The position numbers were made by a program, and so were the translations under genes. From Archivesica marissinica (lineage: Eukaryota > Mollusca > Bivalvia > Venerida > Vesicomyidae), in NCBI GenBank assembly GCA_014843695.1, contig CM026401.1, forward strand, positions 52,227,320 through 52,291,319: a DNA stretch of 64,000 nt. Reading direction: 5' to 3'. Within the stretch, counting starts at the first letter, position 1; every line of letters starts with the position of its first letter. The notes under the pieces are model-generated. The model was not told the origin of the DNA and did no database searches. It saw nothing but the letters and a program-made list of their open reading frames with translations. This document shows positions 25,101-35,744 of this stretch, piece by piece.

Positions 25101-26957
25101 ATATTTATGTAACATTCTTATCATAGCTCATTGTTGATATGTAAACGCATTATTGGGCTTTAACACATATTTATGTAACATTCTTATCATAGCTCATTGT
25201 TGATATGTAAACGCATTATTGGGCTTTAACACATATTTATGTAAGATTCTTATCATAGCTCATTGTTGATATGTAAACGCATTATTGGGCTTTAACACAT
25301 ATTTATGTAAGATTCTTATCATAGCTCATTGTTGATATGTAAACGCATTATTGGGCTTTAACACATATTTATGTAAGATTCTTATCATAGCTCATTGTTG
25401 ATATGTAAACGCATTATTGGGCTTTAACACATATTTATGTAAGATTCTTATCATAGCTCATTGTTGATATGTAAACGCATTATTGGGCTTTAACACATAT
25501 TTATGTAACATTCTTATCATAGCTCATTGTTGATATGTAAACGCATTATTGGGCTTTAACACATATTTATGTAAGATTCTTATCATAGTCCATTGTTGAT
25601 ATGTAAACGCATTTTTGGGCTTTAACACATATTTATATAAGATTCTTATCATAGCTCATTGTTGATATGTAAACGCATTATTGGGCTTTAACACATATTT
25701 ATGTAAGATTCTTATCATAACTCATTGTTGATATGTAAACGCATTATTGGGCTTTAACACATATGTATGTAAGATTCTTATCATAGCTCATTGTTGATAT
25801 GTAAACGCATGATTGGGCTTTAACACATATGTATGTAAGATTCTTATCATAGCGCATTGTTCATATGTAAACGCATTAATGGGCTTTAACACATATTTAT
25901 GTAAGATTCTTATCATATCTCATTGTTGATATGTAAACGCATTATTGGGCTTTAACACATATTTATGTAACATTCTTATCATAGCTCATTGTTGATATGT
26001 AAACGCATTATTGGGCTTTAACACATATTTATGTAACATTCTTATCATAGCTCATTGTTCATATGTAAACGCATTATTGGGCTTTAACACATATTTATGT
26101 AAGATTCTTATCATAGCTCATTGTTCATATGTAAACGCATTATTGGGCTTTAACACATATTTATGTAAGATTCTTATCATAGCTCATTGTTGATATGTAA
26201 ACGCATTTTTGGGCTTTAACACATATTTATGTAAGATTCTTATCATAGCTCATTGTTGATATGTAAACGCATTATTGGGCTTTAACACATATTTATGTAA
26301 GATTCTTATCATAGCTCATTGTTGATATGTAAACGCATTATTGGGCTTTAACACATATTTATGTAACATTCTTATCATAGCTCATTGTTGATATGTAAAC
26401 GCATTATTGGGCTTTAACACATATTTATGTAAGATTCTTATCATAGCTCATTGTTGATATGTAAACGCATTATTGGGCTTTAACACATATTTATGTAACA
26501 TTCTTATCATAGCTCATTGTTGATATGTAAACGCTTTATTGGGCTTTAACACATATTTATGTAAGATTCTTATCATAGCTCATTGTTGATATGTAAACGC
26601 ATTATTGGGCTTTAACACATATTTATGTAACATTCTTATCATAGCTCATTGTTGATATGTAAACGCATTATTGGGCTTTAACACATATTTATGTAACATT
26701 CTTATCATAGCTCATTGTTGATATGTAAACGCATTATTGGGCTTTAACACATATTTATGTAAGATTCTTATCATAGCTCATTGTTGATATGTAAACGCAT
26801 TATTGGGTTTTAACACATATTTATGTAACATTCTTATCATAGCTCATTGTTGATATGTAAACGCATTATTGGGCTTTAACACATATTTATGTAAGATTCT
26901 TATCATAGCTCATTGTTGATATGTAAACGCATTATTGGGCTTTAACACATATTTATG
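16131..26957 (+). repeat. 66-bp satellite array, 10.8 kb
   Basis: About 164 tandem units containing ttcttatcatagctcattgt, then tgatatgtaaacgcattatt, then gggctttaacacatatttat. The first five or six units (16131-16450) are diverged (cccatgtaaac forms, an inserted stretch near 16385), while the rest are nearly uniform. Short units of about 59 bp lack tgttgat (agctcatatgtaaac). Common variant sites are taa(g/c/t)attc and cat(tat/att/ttt/gat)tggg. Marked variants recur at fixed spacings, showing higher-order structure. As 66 is divisible by 3, short frames with a 22-residue period occur; none is supported as coding. Confidence 0.98.
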
Positions 26958-26966
26958 ATTATTCGT

Positions 26967-27331
26967 TGTTGTGTGAGTTTATTTAACCTCACCATGGCAA
27001 AGTGGGCGGGGCCTCCGTGACCAAGTAGTTAATGCCGTTGACGTTTTGACGTCAAACCACTGTTGTGTGAGTTTATTTAACCTCGTCATCGCAAAGTGGG
27101 CGGGGCCTCCGTGACCAAGTGGTTACTGCCGTTGACGTCAAACCACTAGCCTTTCACGAACACGAAGTGACCAAGTTGTTAATGGCGTTGATGTCAAACC
27201 ACTAGCCTTTCACGAACACGAAGTGACCAAGTTGTCAATGGCGTTGATGTCAAACCACTAGCCTTTCACGAACACGAAGTGACCAAGTTGTTAATGGCGT
27301 TGACGTGAAACCACTAGCCTTTCACGAACAC
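26967..27331 (+). repeat. Tandem copies of a tRNA-like (Ser/Leu type) fragment
   Basis: A 94-bp unit beginning tgttgtgtgagtttatttaa occurs at 26967 and 27061. It holds gcctccgtgaccaagtggtt, which resembles the 5' half of a Ser/Leu-type tRNA with its A box. The 3' part then repeats as three 56-bp units (27164, 27220, 27276; gaagtgaccaagttgttaat, caaaccactagcctttcacg). The block lies directly against the right end of the 66-bp array. Confidence 0.85.
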
Positions 27332-28640
27332 CGATAGGTTATCCGGGTGCGAGAGCGAACGACACACTGGCGTTCCGTATCTGTTTTTATCTTGTCGGCA
27401 GAAATATACGAGACGCTGGACGTAGCTTGAACAATCCTATCATTTTATATTCTCTATAATAAAATACAACTATTTCCAATATGTCTGTGATAGTTAACGT
27501 TAATTGCATTTATAATTAGGCGGGACGCAGACGATCGTGTGAGATAAATTCTACCCTCACGACCCGGGTGAAAAACTATGAAAAAAAATCTATATGTCTT
27601 CTGCTTTAAGAGACGATATTATGCATCTCCTAGGAAATAAGAAACAGCTCAATGTACCAAAGGCGAATGGGTCATGCATCCCATAATACTCCTTTCTTCC
27701 CACTTACGATATAATTTACGACATCGAGGCGACATCCCTTGCCACAAAGCGAAATAATGACAATTAACGCTGTTAATTACAGGCGATAAGGAATTGGTGT
27801 TTAAATGCTTAGAGAGGTTCCTTTGTGGTATCGCGACGAAGTAGAAGCAAGCATTATGGGATTTTATGTCACGTTTGACAAGGCAGCTCAAAGATCATTT
27901 ACGGCAATGCTGATGGAAATCGATAGTCTTAAAATAAAGAGGTCCGAAAGCTGATATTACATTCATCTTCTAAATTTTCATCTATTTTTTCATGACGAGA
28001 AAATGGCTACCGGGGAAATTGAATAATCGGAAGTGGTTTGTACTCACAACAAATCCTTCATGGTCGTTCAAGACCTATGTCGCAAATTAAAATAATCATT
28101 ACGTAAATTTGATACATGTAATACGCAGGTTTGTGGAAGTAGTGATCAAAAGATAGAACTATAAGAGAAAACTGCACATTCCAATTATATAGTAATGTTA
28201 AAGCTGAATAGTAGCTGCTCAATTCAGCTATCGCAACGGCACCCCGTTTATATGAGGAACGCAAGGCTTCAGTGTACCTATGCACGGCGTACTTGTTATT
28301 TTTATTTATGCACGAGAACTTGTTGAGTAACTTATTTTGATATAGTGACATCATTGAATAAAAACCCTTATTGGCAATGGTAGAGAAAGTATTTGTTCTG
28401 GTTAGTTGTAGTTTTATATTCGGATAGCTACCTGAGTTGCTCATACACCGTATCAGTTTCGGTGGAAATATTCTCCCAATGATGTGTGCGTTTATATTCG
28501 TCTACTGGACCAGTCACGTGACAGCTGCACCAGGTTACCGATACAAGCAACGGAATGCTATTAAACTATGCTTCAGCTCTGTCAGCGAAATAAGCCTAGA
28601 ACTACATATAAATATTTTAAATGCGGATATAAATGGACAA
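27332..28640. other. Low-copy DNA, no recognised gene
   Basis: The base composition is closer to ordinary genomic DNA. Minus frames at 27649-27891 (80 codons) and 28058-28444 (128 codons) start with Met but show no motif, domain or signal I recognise. They may be chance frames. Confidence 0.5.
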
Positions 28641-29540
28641 ATACGCCGAGCATAGGGATATGCCGAGCATAGGAATACGCCTAGCATAGGTTCCGCCACT
28701 CTATATGCATCACTTCATGTACTTTGTACTGTCTCATAGGAATACGCCGAGCATAGGTTCCGCCACTCTATATGCATCACTTCATGTACTTTGTACTGTC
28801 TCATAGGAATACGCCGAGCATAGGTTCCGCCACTCTATATGCATCACTTCATGTACTTTGTACTGTCTCATAGGAATACGCCGAGCATAGGTTCCGCCAC
28901 TCTATATGCATCACTTCATGTACTTTGTACTGTCTCATAGGAATACGCCGAGCATAGGTTCCGCCACTCTATATGCATCACTTCATGTACTTTGTACTGT
29001 CTCATAGGAATACGCCGAGCATAGGTTCCGCCACTCTATATGCATCACTTCATGTACTTTGTACTGTCTCATAGGAATACGCCGAGCATAGGTTCCGCCA
29101 CTCTATGTGCATCACTTCATGTACTTTGTACTGTCTCATAGGAATACGCCGAGCATAGGTTCCGCCACTCTATGTGCATCACTTCATGTACTTTGTACTG
29201 TCTCATAGGAATACGCCGAGCATAGGTTCCGCCACTCTATATGCATCACTTCATGTACTTTGTACTGTCTCATAGGAATACGCCGAGCATAGGTTCCGCC
29301 ACTCTATGTGCATCACTTCATGTACTTTGTACTGTCTCATAGGAATACGCCGAGCATAGGTTCCGCCACTCTATGTGCATCACTTCATGTACTTTGTACT
29401 GTCTCATAGGAATACGCCGAGCATAGGTTCCGCCACTCTATATGCATCACTTCATGTACTTTGTACTGTCTCATAGGAATACGCCGAGCATAGGTTCCGC
29501 CACTCTATGTGCATCACTTCATGTACTTTGTACTGTCTCT
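28641..29540 (+). repeat. 67-bp minisatellite
   Basis: About 13 units of cataggaatacgccgagcat, then aggttccgccactctatatg, then catcacttcatgtactttgt and actgtct. The first units at 28641-28700 are short partial forms (gccgagcatagg repeats), so the array seems to have grown from that motif. Otherwise units differ almost only at ctctat(a/g)tgc. Confidence 0.97.
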
Positions 29541-29770
29541 TTTGTATATTATTATGTATTTATATATTCATTGTTTTTCTCGCCTGTAATTGCTGGAAAT
29601 AAAAGGTATTATACATGTATTTTATTATTATTGGGTACATAAAGAACGCATAAGGTTACGGTAGTTGAGTATTCGTATGTCGTTTATTACACTATCAGCT
29701 AGTTATTGGCACCTTGAATCGATCTGAGAGGACGTGGGTATGACAAAGTATATATTATGTACAAAATGGT
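29541..29770. other. Low-copy spacer with a polyadenylation-like hexamer
   Basis: No gene seen. AATAAA occurs at 29598-29603 (ctggaaataaaagg), but nothing upstream looks like a transcribed exon. Confidence 0.4.
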
Positions 29771-29907
29771 TAGAGAGAGAGGGGGGGGGAGAGGAGAGGG
29801 GGAGAGATAGATAGAGGGAGAGGGGAGATAGAGGGAGAGGGAGAGGGAGAGGGAGAGGGAGGGGGAGATATATATAGAGGGAGAGGGGAGATATAGGGAG
29901 AGGGAGA
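29771..29907 (+). repeat. GA-rich purine tract
   Basis: Imperfect gagagg / gagaggga runs on the plus strand with a few gatagata and tatata interruptions. The minus-strand frames rich in Pro, Leu and Ser over this tract are low-complexity artefacts. Confidence 0.95.
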
Positions 29908-30085
29908 GTCCAACACCAATGTATGCTGATTTCGATCCCCGCCAAAATCATGGACACAGAGCAAATTCACATGGCCTCTTGTCTCTCCATCATGGCGATG
30001 GCTTTCATCAGGAATGAGGTATCTAGAGCGATTAATCTAATGTTGTAAAAACATAATTCGCGATCGAGCTATAATAAATTTGTAT
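29905..30085 (+). mobile_element. SINE-D, 5' truncated
   Basis: Shares catggcgatggctttcatca, ggaatgaggt and the gagcgattaatctaatgttg tail with the SINE-D copies at 14048 and 50700. Its left edge coincides with the end of the GA-rich tract. Confidence 0.75.
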
Positions 30086-30208
30086 TAATAATGTTTGGAT
30101 TATTATTGGGGAGCATGTCTGTTGTGATGGTGAGAACAACTCACGAATTGTGGATAAGAACCAACACTCAACATTTAAATCTCCGTATGTTCTCACATAT
30201 CACAATAA

Positions 30209-30460
30209 ACCGTATCCGTGGTCTAGTAGTTAATGTGTCCGCCTACGGAGCGGGAGGTCGAAGGTTCGAACCTCATCAGGGGATCGTTCTGATATGGCCG
30301 GTTGGTGCGCCGCCAGCTAGTTAAATAATGGTTACTGATTGCCTATAGGCCTGGCGCATGACCTTCAAGGATAGGATTCGTTCATAAAAGGTGTCTGATA
30401 AGTCAGGAATGGCTGACCCCCTTCAATAGGGGTGAAAATATTATAAACAAACACTTTATT
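30209..30460 (+). mobile_element. SINE-E (tRNA-Arg-like head)
   Basis: Head: tccgtggtctagtagttaat (A-box region), anticodon stem tccgc / gcggg at 30238-30254 with loop ctacgga (ACG, Arg), B box ggttcgaacct at 30263-30273. The body has tatggccggttggtgcgccg, ccagctagttaaataatgg and ggtgtctgataagtcagg. The tail is aggggtgaaaatattataaa, caaacacttt. A headless minus-strand copy is at 53182-53378. The loop ctacgga is the one found in genuine tRNA-Arg(ACG), which supports the origin. Confidence 0.88.
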
Positions 30461-30601
30461 CTTATATCACGTGCCCTGATAGGGAGCCCATTCACAATCT
30501 TGGTGATAGCTGTGAAGGTGTGAACGGCGAGTTCTAACGACGGGGCGCCAAACAGCTCGATCATTGCGTATATAGTTCGTAAATGGTATCGTTAATTGTT
30601 T

Positions 30602-30889
30602 TTTTTTTACGTTTATTTATCGTCGCTACCGGTTGCCCATATGAGCGACGCCTCCTGAAGAGATTAGTTATTTTAGATTGTGGAGGATATTGCAATGATA
30701 CAGACAGAGACCCATTCCAGAATCTCCTCTGGTTCTTTTACGTGCACAGTGTAAAGCACCGACACGAGACCTCGGTTTAAAGTCCCATCTGAAAGACTGT
30801 TAATTGTATTAGGGTCAGACGGGGGATCGAATCTGCGATCCCTGGACTACCAGTCCAATGTGTTACCACTGGACTACATATTCGTCTGT
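30602..30889 (-). mobile_element. SINE-A with 12-bp target-site duplication
   Basis: Complete minus-strand copy from the tail (acgtttatttatcgtcgcta) to the head (tgcgatccctggactaccag, attcgtctg). cgttaattgttt occurs at 30590-30601 and at 30901-30912, flanking the element plus a short a-rich stretch. This supports insertion by LINE machinery. Confidence 0.92.
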
Positions 30890-30912
30890 TAAAAAAGAAG
30901 CGTTAATTGTTT

Positions 30913-31829
30913 GAAAGTTAGGGGAATCGCGAACAACACAGCATTACCGAAGGAAGGGGCGGACTCCACCATCTTGGGTCATATCAAAACATCAATACCT
31001 GATGTTATAGTGATTGTCTGACAATAACTAATAAACATGACGCCGATGGGACTATAGTTCCTCCCACTAGTTACGTAATCAGAATTTTCTAGACACCGAC
31101 AAGTTGTCGAGGAAAATTGCGGCTGGTTAAAATGATGCTTACAGTTGCTGATGGTGTGTTGCCTTATCGATCGCTGATTGGCTTATCGGATTATCACTAG
31201 CTGGGTTGACAGCTCGCGCCATGTTAATGAGAGATCTCGCTCAGTTACTGCCTCTGAATACTCTCTAATAGTATGTAGCTCTCTTAAGTCGCTTCCTCTG
31301 TTTTTATCGTTGTTGCCTTTGCACAACATCCTATCAATTTTCATTAATTTTCTATTATTAAATTACTATATCGACATATGTCATACAGTATATCCAATGG
31401 GTATTAATCTGTATACATTTGTTGTCAATTAATTATCATGATTTTGATAAAATCACATATTACATACCGCAACATCTGGTAAGGGAACAGCAGTAAAATC
31501 AAAGGATTCCAACTGAAATAATGACCGCTATACATTTCGGGGTGAATCGGACTTTATCTGCAAAGGAAGGTAATAGAAACTCCAGCGAGGTCGATCATTA
31601 TAGTATTTACATACACTTGATAAAGTAGTACAACTTACAATCTCCAGACAAGCAGCGTGGAGGTACGGTAATCGTATTCCGAGTAATTAATTGTAATATA
31701 TAGCTCGTATATACAATGTAGCATGTGTCAGTCAATACAAAGCACAGTACACATGTTCATCTGAAAATGTTTCAAGTAGAACTGATGAATTTTCACATTG
31801 AAAGATACGCTGTATCTGAATTGCCTTTA
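30913..31829. other. No recognisable feature
   Basis: Low-copy DNA. A plus frame of 84 codons at 31178-31432 has a hydrophobic C-terminal half but no recognised family. Confidence 0.5.
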
Positions 31830-32110
31830 CATAGTTAGTGATCCAGTGACTAGCACGTTGGACTGTGAATCCAGGAATCGCAGGTTCGAGCCCAAGTCTG
31901 ATTCAAATAATATTAACACTCCATCATAGTGGACTATAAACCGAGATATCATGTATCGGTCCTATACACCGGGCCTGTAAAAGAACACAGAGGCTTCGAC
32001 AATAAGAGCGTCTTCTGTATCTTGCAATATCCTCTAAAACTTTTCTTAAATAAATACTTAGATAGCCATCGCCCAGATTAACCAGTAGGCGACGAGCGAT
32101 ATATAAACAT
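31830..32110 (+). mobile_element. SINE-A, old degenerate copy
   Basis: Head tagttagtgatccagtgact, gcacgttggactgtgaatcc and B box ggttcgagccc. Body remnants include aaaccgagatatcatgtatc and acaccgggcctgtaaaagaa. The tail is recognisable as agccatcgcccagattaacc and ggcgacgagcgat. Many substitutions make this the most decayed SINE-A in the window. Confidence 0.75.
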
Positions 32111-32699
32111 ATCAACAACAAAATGCATTTAGTGAATGCGCGTGAACCACCTGAATGACGCGTGTATTAATTAGATACAAGCACTATTGCCTTTGTCTAA
32201 ACGTGTATAAAGAAATGTATCTTATAGAAAAGTACTCTAATATACAACGTGTATAAAATGTAACAAGGTGCAAGTATGTCAGAAAATATTACGCTAAATG
32301 CAATAACGACCTTTATACCAGAGCTTGGGTACTTTCAGTTGATGAGATTCTATAGAAAATCTCGAAATTCTCGAAAATCGATAAACAACATGACACTGTT
32401 GTAATGTGGAGGTTGTAAGTCGTCGCCTTATTTATTCATAAGAGAACCAACAATACATTCACGATGAAAATGCATCCATAACGGATTAAACAATAAAGTG
32501 TTATTAATTATAAAACCGATTGAAAAGTACATTACGAAGGAGTGCTTAATTGTTATCAATAATAGGAATTGTGCCATTAATCATCAAGGTTGCACCGGAT
32601 AATTACAGATATAATGAATAAGTGATCATTACTGCCGCGACATGCATATTTTACGAGTCAGCAATCGTCATTTAACCTTTAAGCTTTCGCAATTTCTGT
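32111..32699. other. No recognisable feature
   Basis: AT-rich low-copy DNA without long open frames. Confidence 0.6.
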
Positions 32700-32960
32700 G
32701 TTTTACGTTTATTTATCGTCGCTACAGGTTACCCATATGAGCGACGCCTCCTGAAGAGATTAGTCATTTTAAATTGTTGGCGGATAGTGCAATGATACAG
32801 ACAGATACCCATTCCAGAGTATTCTCTGGTTCTTTTACGTGCATTGTGTAAAGTGCCGACATGATAACCTCGGGTTAAAGTCCTATCTGAACTACTGTTA
32901 ATTGTATTAGGGTCAGGCGGAGTATTGAACCTGCGATCCCTGGAATACAAGTTCAAACGT
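32700..32960 (-). mobile_element. SINE-A, truncated within the head
   Basis: Tail and body are intact on the minus strand (acgtttatttatcgtcgcta, ggttcttttacgtgcattgt). The copy ends within the anticodon stem at about 32960, so the A box is missing. Confidence 0.88.
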
Positions 32961-33372
32961 GTATATTCACACATACTAATTACATGATTTCATACTCCGC
33001 ACATTATCATTGACAGCGCTCATGATCAAATTAGGAATACAGAAACAGTACAGGTACCATGGTATACTAGTATACCTGCATGTTAATAATATATTGCATT
33101 ACATTATCTAGACCAAGGGCCTCATCTTGAAGTGGCATTGCATTATTCGCGTACCTGCATTAATCAACTATTGTTTTCTGTGTCACATTTTGCAGCACGT
33201 TTTGCGGGTAATTTTAATCTACATAATATTTACAACATGCCTTCCAATGCTTCGGTCTAGAACCATGAATTGATCCTTTGCACTTCTTGAGGTATCATTG
33301 ACTGGTATATATAGAGTCTGCATCCGTTATGTCAAAGTCGGTTATGTCGAATTATCCGGTTATATCGAAGTC
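32961..33372. other. Low-copy DNA with short palindrome
   Basis: No gene seen. A perfect 16-bp palindrome, ggtatactagtatacc, lies at 33061-33076. Near 33330-33372 short degenerate repeats of ggttatgtcgaa begin. Confidence 0.6.
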
Positions 33373-33509
33373 GAATCAAAGTCCCGTTTCAGACACTATC
33401 ATCTTACATATAACTGGATCTGTTTATATCGAATTTCGTTAAGTCAAACTTCGGTTATGTCGAAGTAGTTTGTTCGGTCCGACTGATTAAAAAGATTAGT
33501 GATGATAAT
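33373..33509 (+). repeat. Array flank of the 42-bp satellite, copy 1
   Basis: The stretch starting gaatcaaagtcccgtttcag and ending just before the array recurs at 35265-35368. It contains tataactggatctgtttata and gttcggtccgactgattaa. Confidence 0.9.
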
Positions 33510-35264
33510 AATTATCTAGTGGATTCTGATTGATGTTGTACATTAGGAATAACTATTCTTTGGGATTCTGTTTGATGTTGTACATCAGGAATAATTAGTC
33601 TAGTGGATTCTGATTGATGTTGTACACCTGGAATAAATAGTCTAGTGGATTCTGATTTGATGTTGTACATCATGAATAATTAGTCTAATGGATTCTGATT
33701 GATGTTGTCTACATGGAATAAATAGTCTATTGGATTCTGATTGATGTTGTACACCTGGAATAATTAGTCTAGTGGATTCTGATTGATGTTGTATATCATG
33801 AATAAATAGTCTATTGCATTCTGATTGATGTTGTATACATGGAATAAATAGTATATTGGATTCTGATTGATGCTGTACACCAGGAAAAATTAGTCTACTG
33901 GATTATTATTGATGTTGTACCTCAGGAATAATTAGTCTAGTGGAGTCTGATTGATGTTATACACCTGGAGTAGATAGTCTAGTGGATTGCGATTGATGTT
34001 GTACACCTGGAATAATTAGTCTAGTGGATTCTGATTGATGTTGTACATCAGGAATAATTAGTCTAGTGGAGTCTGATTGATAGTGTACACCTGGAATAGA
34101 TAGTCTAGTGGATTCTGATTGATGTTGTCTACATGGAATAAATAGTCTATTGGATTCTGATTGATGCTGTACACCTGGAATAATTAGTCTAGTGGATTAT
34201 GATTGATGTTGTATATCATGAATAAATAGTCTATTGAATTCTGATTGATGTTGTCTACATGGAATAAATAGTCTATTGGATTCTGATTGATGCTGTACAC
34301 CAGGAAAAATTAGTCTACTGGATTATTATTGATGTTGTACCTCAGGAATAATTAGTCTAGTGGAGTCTGATTGATGTTGTACACCTGGAATAGATAGTCT
34401 AGTGGAGTCTGATTGATGCTGTATATCTAGACTAATTAGTCTAGTGGATTCTGATTGATGTGTACATCATGAATAATTAGTCTAGTGGATTCTGATGGGT
34501 GTGTACAATATGAATAAATCGTCTAATGGATTCTGATTGATGTTGTCTACATGTAATAAATAGTCTGGTGGATTCTGATTGATATTGTACATCAGGAATA
34601 AATATTCTGATTGATGTTGTCTACATGGAATAAATAGTCTAGTGGATTATGATTTGATATTGTACATCATGAATCGTTAGTCTAGTGGATTCTGATTGAT
34701 GTGTACATTAGGAATAATTAGTCTAGTGGATTCTAATTGATAGTGTACACCTGGAATAGTTAGTCTAGTGGATTCTGGTTGATGTTGTACACCTGGAATA
34801 ATTAGTCTAGTGGATTCTGGTTGATGATGTACACCTGGAATAATTAGTCTAGTGGATTCTGGCTGATGCTGTATATCAGGAATAAAGAGTCAAGTGGATT
34901 CTTGTTGATGTTGTATATCTGGAATAAATAGTATAGTGGATTCTGGTTGATGTTGTATATCTGGAATAAATAGTATAGTGGATTCTGGTTGATGTTGTAT
35001 ATCTGGAATAAATAGTCTAGTGGATTCTGGTTGATGTTGTATATCTGGAATAAATAGTATAGTGGATTCTGGCTGATGCTGTATATCTGGAATAAATAGT
35101 ATAGTGGATTCTGGCTGATGCTGTATATCTGGAATAATTAGTCTAGTGGATTCTGATTCGTGTTTCATGTTTTTCATCAGGAATAATTAGTCTAGTGGAT
35201 TCTGATCGATATTGTACATCAGACATAGTTAGTTTAATGGATTCTGATTGATGGGGTAAATCAG
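33510..35264 (+). repeat. 42-bp minisatellite, main block
   Basis: About 41 units of ggaataattagtctagtgga, then ttctgattgatgttgtacac, ct. Units differ at many sites (aaatagtctattgg, gctgtacacc, ttgtatatctgg). A group of 10 units is repeated: gattattattgatgttgtac occurs at 33901 and at 34321, 420 bp apart. As 42 is a multiple of 3, minus-strand frames with a 14-residue period exist (for example 34890-35177); I do not take them as genes. Confidence 0.96.
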
Positions 35265-35368
35265 GAATCAAAGTTCCGTTTCAGACACTATCAATTTACA
35301 TATAACTGGACTTGTTTATATCGAATTAGTTTGTTCGGTCCAACTGATTAAGACGATTAGTGATGATA
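35265..35368 (+). repeat. Array flank of the 42-bp satellite, copy 2
   Basis: Second copy of the 33373 flank. It lacks about 32 bases between two tcgaa motifs, as expected of a deletion at a short direct repeat. Confidence 0.9.
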
Positions 35369-35744
35369 ATAATTAGTCTTGTGGATTCTGATTGATGTTG
35401 TACACCTTGAATAATTAGTCTAGTGGATTGATATCTAGTATCTGATTGATGTTATAGATCTGGAATAATTAGTCTAGTGGAGTCTGATTGATGTTGTACA
35501 CCTAGAATAAATAGTCTAGTGGATTCTGATTGATATTGTACCTCAGGAATAATTAGTCTAGTGGATTCTGATTGATATTGTACACCTGGAATAATTAGTC
35601 TAGTGGAGTCTGGTTGATGTTGTACACCTGGAATAATTAGTCTAGTGGATTCTGATTGATATTGTACACCTGGAATAAATAGTCTAGTGGAGTATGGTTG
35701 ATGTTGTACACTTGGAATAATTAGTCTAGTGGATTCTGATTGAT
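35369..35744 (+). repeat. 42-bp minisatellite, second block
   Basis: About nine units of the same 42-bp repeat. The block ends abruptly at gattctgattgatat, where LINE sequence begins. Confidence 0.94.

Noticed and set aside
27649..28444. Two minus-strand frames of 80 and 128 codons as genes
   Set aside because: No motif, no splice or polyadenylation context and no recognised family. Recorded only as content of an otherwise empty stretch.
29703..29970. Pro/Leu/Ser-rich peptides on the minus strand
   Set aside because: They are translations of the GA-rich purine tract at 29771-29907, a low-complexity artefact.
33061..33076. 16-bp perfect palindrome as an operator site
   Set aside because: No gene or promoter lies nearby and the sequence is AT-rich, where such palindromes are expected now and then.
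33510..35744. tagtctagtgg in each 42-bp unit as a polymerase III A box
   Set aside because: It fits the A-box consensus, but no B box is present in the unit and no tRNA fold can be drawn. Chance resemblance is likelier.
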